From positions 2,222,501 through 2,286,500 of the forward strand of contig JAKOON010000041.1 in assembly GCA_022577435.1 (NCBI GenBank): 64,000 nt of DNA, given 5' to 3'. Position 1 is the stretch's first letter, and each line of letters opens with the position of its first letter. A program made the translations under genes and the position numbers. The notes beneath the pieces are model-generated. The model did not search any database. It saw only the letters and a list, made by a program, of their open reading frames with translations, and had not been told where the DNA came from. Shown in pieces: positions 56,301 through 61,920 of the stretch. Source of the DNA: Embiotoca jacksoni (taxonomy: Eukaryota > Chordata > Actinopteri > Embiotocidae).

Positions 56301-59300
56301 AGAGAGACATCACCTGCATCTAGAGAGACATCACCTGCATCTAGAGACACATCACCTGCATCTAGAGAGACATCACCTGCATCTAGAAACACATCACCTG
56401 CATCTAGAGACACATCACCTGCATCTGGAGAGACATCACCTGCATCTAGAAACACATCACCTGCATCTAGAAACACATTACCTGCATCTGGAGAGACATC
56501 ACCTGCATCTAGAAACACATCACCTGCATCTAGAAACACATCACCTGCACCTAGAGACACATCACCCACTTCTAGGAGACGCATCTCCTGCGTCTAGAGA
56601 GACATCACCTGCGTCTAGAAACACATCACCTGAATCTAGAGAGACATCACCTGCATCTAGAGAGACATCACTTGCATCTAGAGACACATCACCTGCATCT
56701 AGAGAGACATCACTTGCATCTAGAGACACATCACCTGCATCTAGAGAGACATCACCTGCATCTAGAAACACATCACCTGCATCTAGAGACACATCACCTG
56801 CTCCGAGGAGACACATCACCTGCTTCTAGGAGACACATCACCTGCGTCTGGAGACGCATCACCTGCATCCAGTGACGCATGTCCTGCGTCTAGAGACACA
56901 TCACCTGTGTCTAGAGACATCACCTGCATCTAGAGAGACACATCAACCGGAATCTAGAGAGACATCACCTGCATCTAGAGAGACATCACATGCATCTAGA
57001 AACACATCACCTGCATCTAGAGACGCATCACCTGCATCTAGAAACACATCACCTGCATCTAGAGAGACATCACCTGCATCTAGAGAAGCATCACCTGCAT
57101 CTAGAGAGACATCACCTGCATCTAGAGAGGCATCACCTGCATCTAGAGAGACATCACCTGCATCTAGAGACGCATCACCTGCATCTAGATACGCATCACC
57201 TGCATCCAGAAACGCATCACCTGCATCTAGACACGCATCACCTGCATCTAGAGACACATCACCTGCACCTAGAGACACATCACCCACTTCTAGGAGACGC
57301 ATCACCTGCGTCTAGAGACGCATCACTCGCATCCAGAGACGCATCACCCGCATCCAGAGACGCATCTCCTGCGTCTAGAGAGACATCACCTGCGTCTAGA
57401 GACATCACCTGCTTCTAGAAACACATCACCTGAATCTAGAGAGACATCACATGCATCTAGAAACACATCACCTGCATCTAGAGAGATATCACCAGCATCT
57501 AGAGAGACATCACTTGCATCTAGAGACACATCACCTGCATCTAGAAACACATCACCTGCATCTAGAGACACATCACCTGCATCTGGAGAGACATCACCTG
57601 CATCTAGAAACACATCACCTGCATCTAGAGAGATATCACCAGCATCTAGAGAGACATCACCTGCATCTAGAGAGACATCACTTGCATCTAGAGACACATC
57701 ACCTGCATCTAGAGAGACATCACCTGCATCTAGAAACACATCACCTGCATCTAGAGACACATCACCTGCATCTGGAGAGACATAACCTGCATCTAGAAAC
57801 ACATCACCTGCATCTAGAGACACATCATCTGCTCCGAGGAGACACATCACCTGCTTCTAGGAGACACATCACCTGCGTCAGGAGACGCATCACCTGCATC
57901 TAGTGACGCATGTCCTGCGTCTAGAGACACATCACCTGTGTCTAGAGACATCACCTGCATCTAGAAACACATCACCTGCATCTAGAGAGACACATCAACC
58001 GGAATCTAGAGAGACATCACCTGCATCTAGAGAGACATCACCTGCATCTGGAGACATCACCTGCATCCAGAAACACATCACCTGCATCCAGAAACGCATC
58101 ACCTGCATCTAGAGACATCACCTGCATCTAGAGACACATTACCTGCACCTAGAGACACATCACCTGCTTCTAGGAGACGCATCACCTGCGTCTAGAGACG
58201 CATCTCCTGCGTCTAGAGAGACATCACCTGCGTCTAGAGAGACATCACCTGCGTCTAGAAACGCATCACCTGCATCTAGAGACGCATCTCCTGCGTCTAG
58301 AGACGCATCACCTGCATCTAGAGACATCACCTGCGTCTGGAGACGCATCACCTGTGTCTAGAAACACATCACCTGCATCTAGAGAGACATCACCTGCATG
58401 GAGAAACACATCAACCGGAATCTAGAGAGACATCACCTGCATCTAGAGAGACATCACCTGCATCTGGAGACATCACCTGCATCCGGAAACACATCACCTG
58501 CATCCAGAAACACATCACCTGCTCCGAGGAGACACATCACCTGCTTCTAGGAGACACATCACCTGCGTCAGGAGACGCATCACCTGCATCTAGTGACGCA
58601 TCTCCTGCGTCTAGAGACACATCACCTGTGTCTAGAGACATCACCTGCATCTAGAAACACATCACCTGCATCTAGAGAGACACATCAACCGGAATCTAGA
58701 GAGACATCACCTGCATCTAGAGAGACATCACCTGCATCTGGAGACATCACCTGCATCCAGAAACACATCACCTGCATCCAGAAACGCATCACCTGCATCC
58801 AGAAACGCATCACCTGCATCTAGAGACATCACCTGCATCTAGAGACACATTACCTGCACCTAGAGACACATCACCTGCTTCTAGGAGACGCATCACCTGC
58901 GTCTAGAGACGCATCTCCTGCGTCTAGAGAGACATCACCTGCGTCTAGAGAGACATCACCTGCGTCTAGAAACGCATCACCTGCATCTAGAGACGCATCT
59001 CCTGCGTCTAGAGACGCATCACCTGCATCTAGAGACATCACCTGCGTCTGGAGACGCATCACCTGCGTCTAGAAACACATCACCTGCATCTAGAGAGACA
59101 TCACCTGCATGGAGAAACACATCAACCGGAATCTAGAGAGACATCACCTGCGTCTAGAGAGACATCACCTGCGTCTAGAAACGCATCTCCTGCGTCTAGA
59201 GACATCTCCTGCGTCTCGAGAGACATCTCCTGTCTCTGTCTGAGCAGCTGAACCATCAGTCCAGGTTCAGATCAACGTTAGATGTCTTTCAAATTTAACC

Positions 59301-61882
59301 GAAGTGATCCCTCACCTGAGCAGATGTACCAGAGCGGCCTGGCGGCGGCTTGAACCTGCTGCACCTCGGTGATGTCACTCTGAGAGCCAATGAGAGCGTA
59401 GCCTCGGTGGGGCATGCTGGCAGCGGGGACTCCGGAAAGTTCGTTGAGCAGAGACAGGAAGTTGTCATCCGTCGTGTGCTCCTTCCCCTTCTGGAGGATG
59501 GTGGTCACTGCAGTCTCCGTGCGGCCGCAGGCCTGCAGCACCCTGGGAAACGTCCTGGGGGGGGCGGAGTCTTCTCGTTTCTCGGTGGGACGAAGGATGA
59601 CGTGAACGTTTGAACCTCCGAATCCGAAGGAGTTGATCCCGACCACGCCTCCTCGGATGGGAATGGGCCGGTCGATGACCCGAACCCGACCGTCAGTGAG
59701 GGCGGGGATGTCCAGGTTGGGACTGCTGAAGTGCAGGTTGGGGGCCCAGACGCCTCGCTCCAGAGACAGCACCACCTGCAGGATAGATGGAGAGTTTCAG
59801 TGATAATGAAGGAAACAGCTCGTTTATCAGTTGTTTATTTTCAGTCTCTCTGTCGCAGCTCTGACATGTTTACGTTTCACTGATTCACTGTTTCAGCTTT
59901 TTTTATTTTATTTTTTTATTTTATACACTTTATTAATCCCCGAGGGGAAATGTCTTCCCTACAGCAGGGGGGCTCTCAGGGGGGAGATGCTGCAGCAGGC
60001 TGCCACTAGCGCGGCGCCAGGTAACCTGACCTGAGGTGCATGTTTTTGGATGTCATCAGCTGTTCATTTTTTCTGATATTTAGTGAAACTCATCCTGGTC
60101 CTGGTCCGGGGTCTAGTTCTAGTTCTGGTCCTGGTTCTGGTCCTGTTTCTGGTTCTGGTCCTGGTCGACCTTCTGCTTTTCTCTTTGTTGAACTTCAATG
60201 TGTTCTTATTAGAAGTCATTTTACTGTGTTTGATGGTTTTTCTTGTTTAATGCTGTTTTAATGTCCTTGTTAAGTTTCAGGATGATTTCCACAAAGTCAT
60301 CATACACTTCCCGTGAGATTTTAACTTTTTTAATATTCTAAATTAATTTAAGTTTCTCCTACTTTTACTTGTCAACTACCAGATTTTGCCTTCTGACATA
60401 TTTCTTGATTATTGATGAATTATTGATTATTTCTTGCTTTGTCTCTGCTGCTGATTCACTTCATGAACAGTTTGGACAACTTCTGTTTCATATCTGTTCC
60501 TGGATTTAAATTCCCCGCTGTGGTTCCTTTTCCTCATCAATTAGAGGAGAACTCTCAAAACTTCACCAACATTAAACTGAAGAAAAGGAGGTTCTGGTTC
60601 TGAAGGCTCACCTTTGCCAGCGCAGCCAGACCTGATGCCGGTTCTGGGTGACCCATGTTGGACTTGGTGGAGCCAATCAGCAGCGGCTCCCGCTTTGATT
60701 GACAGAACACACTGACGATCCCATTCACCTCTTGCGGGTCTCCGACCTGCAGAGAGAGGGCGGGGACAGTTCTGGTGACATCATCAGACAGGAAGAAAAC
60801 ATGAAGCAGGTTTTTAATCACCAGATGTTCTCTGTCTGATACAGTTCCTCCTGTGAAACGTGCTCTGACCTTGGTCCCGGTGCCGTGGGCTTCGATGTAC
60901 TCCACCTGCTCCGGACTGACGCCGACCTCCCGGTACAGAGAAGCGACCAGCCTCTGCTGCATCTCACCTGACGGGAAGGTGACACCTGAGGAGCCGAGAG
61001 GAGTGCGATGATCAGAAGACCTGACGCAGACATTTCTGCTCACATCGACATTTGCACATCTGTTTCTGAGATGTAAACAACCAGAACCAGAATCCGAGTG
61101 TCTTTCAACAACCGACATCTGATATCTGAGGTTCTCACCCGAGTTCACCGTCTATATCGGGATTGTGATGGGGGACATGTCAATTGTTCATTTTGCTATC
61201 GTTTAAGTAAAATATATATTATATGTTATCAGAGGTCTGTCGCATCTACAAGGATTTGAAAGATTAACCTTTATGTTTATTTTCATTCATCTAAATCTAT
61301 AAAAGGAGGGAAGTGACGTTCTTGTGGGAACGTTTGGATTGGTGATGAGTCGGCGTCTGGAGAACTTTATCTGGCAGCCTGTCCAGTTACAAAGGGAACT
61401 GTATTAGGTCTGGTATTAGATCCATTTAAATTCATGAACTTTGGGAAAATAAATACTTTGGAGGTTTTGGTGAAAATTCGGTTTGTAATTACTCTGTGAT
61501 CGGGTTGGTGTGTGTGTGTGTATGTGTGTGTGTGTGTGTGTGATAGTGAGGAAAATGGTTATGTTGTTTATTTCCTGAGTTTTCCAGTTGTTTCGGAGGT
61601 CAGCCGGTGGTATTTATTCACGATGCAAAGCGCTGTACTTTTCCCCGTAGAGGTCTTTAAATAAGGTGAACTGTTACAAGGTGGAGCGGTTGCATCACTA
61701 GACGCTCCAGCAGGTGTTCACAGCTCACCTTGCTCTTTGTATCCGTCCGTGTTGTTTCCTGCGTTCATCACAGTTGCGTAAACTCTTTTAGCTGCCGACC
61801 GCTTCATCAGCAGCACAGAGACCGCAGCTTCAGAGCGACAGTATCCGTTTCCTGAGCAGGAACATCAACGTTACATTATTAA

Positions 61883-61920
<38 letters not shown>

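Larger units (their letters stand above)
30135..59235. repeat. Giant 21-bp minisatellite with higher-order structure
   Basis: About 29.1 kb, some 1,380 units by length, filling the 29.2-kb intron between fasn exons w5 and w6. The plus-strand unit is CATCACCTGC followed by ATCTAGARACA or ATCTAGAGAGA. Variants include CATCTCCTGC-GTCTAGAGACG, 19-base units lacking two bases, and a marker unit with CAACCGGAAT. Because 21 is a multiple of 3, it reads as open heptads in several frames (LDAGDVS sense; HHLHLET and SPASRNT antisense); none is a credible protein. Blocks of 0.7, 1.4, 2.5-2.7, 5.6 and 8.06 kb are themselves duplicated. Confidence 0.98.

Noticed and set aside
30162..59062. Dozens of long open frames with heptad repeats (LDAGDVS, HHLHLET, SPASRNT) as repetitive proteins
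   Set aside because: They follow automatically from a 21-bp unit (7 codons) without stops in several frames on both strands; frames break wherever a 19-base unit occurs, and there is no gene context.
30135..59235. CRISPR array
   Set aside because: Units are contiguous tandem repeats with no unique spacers, in a vertebrate intron.
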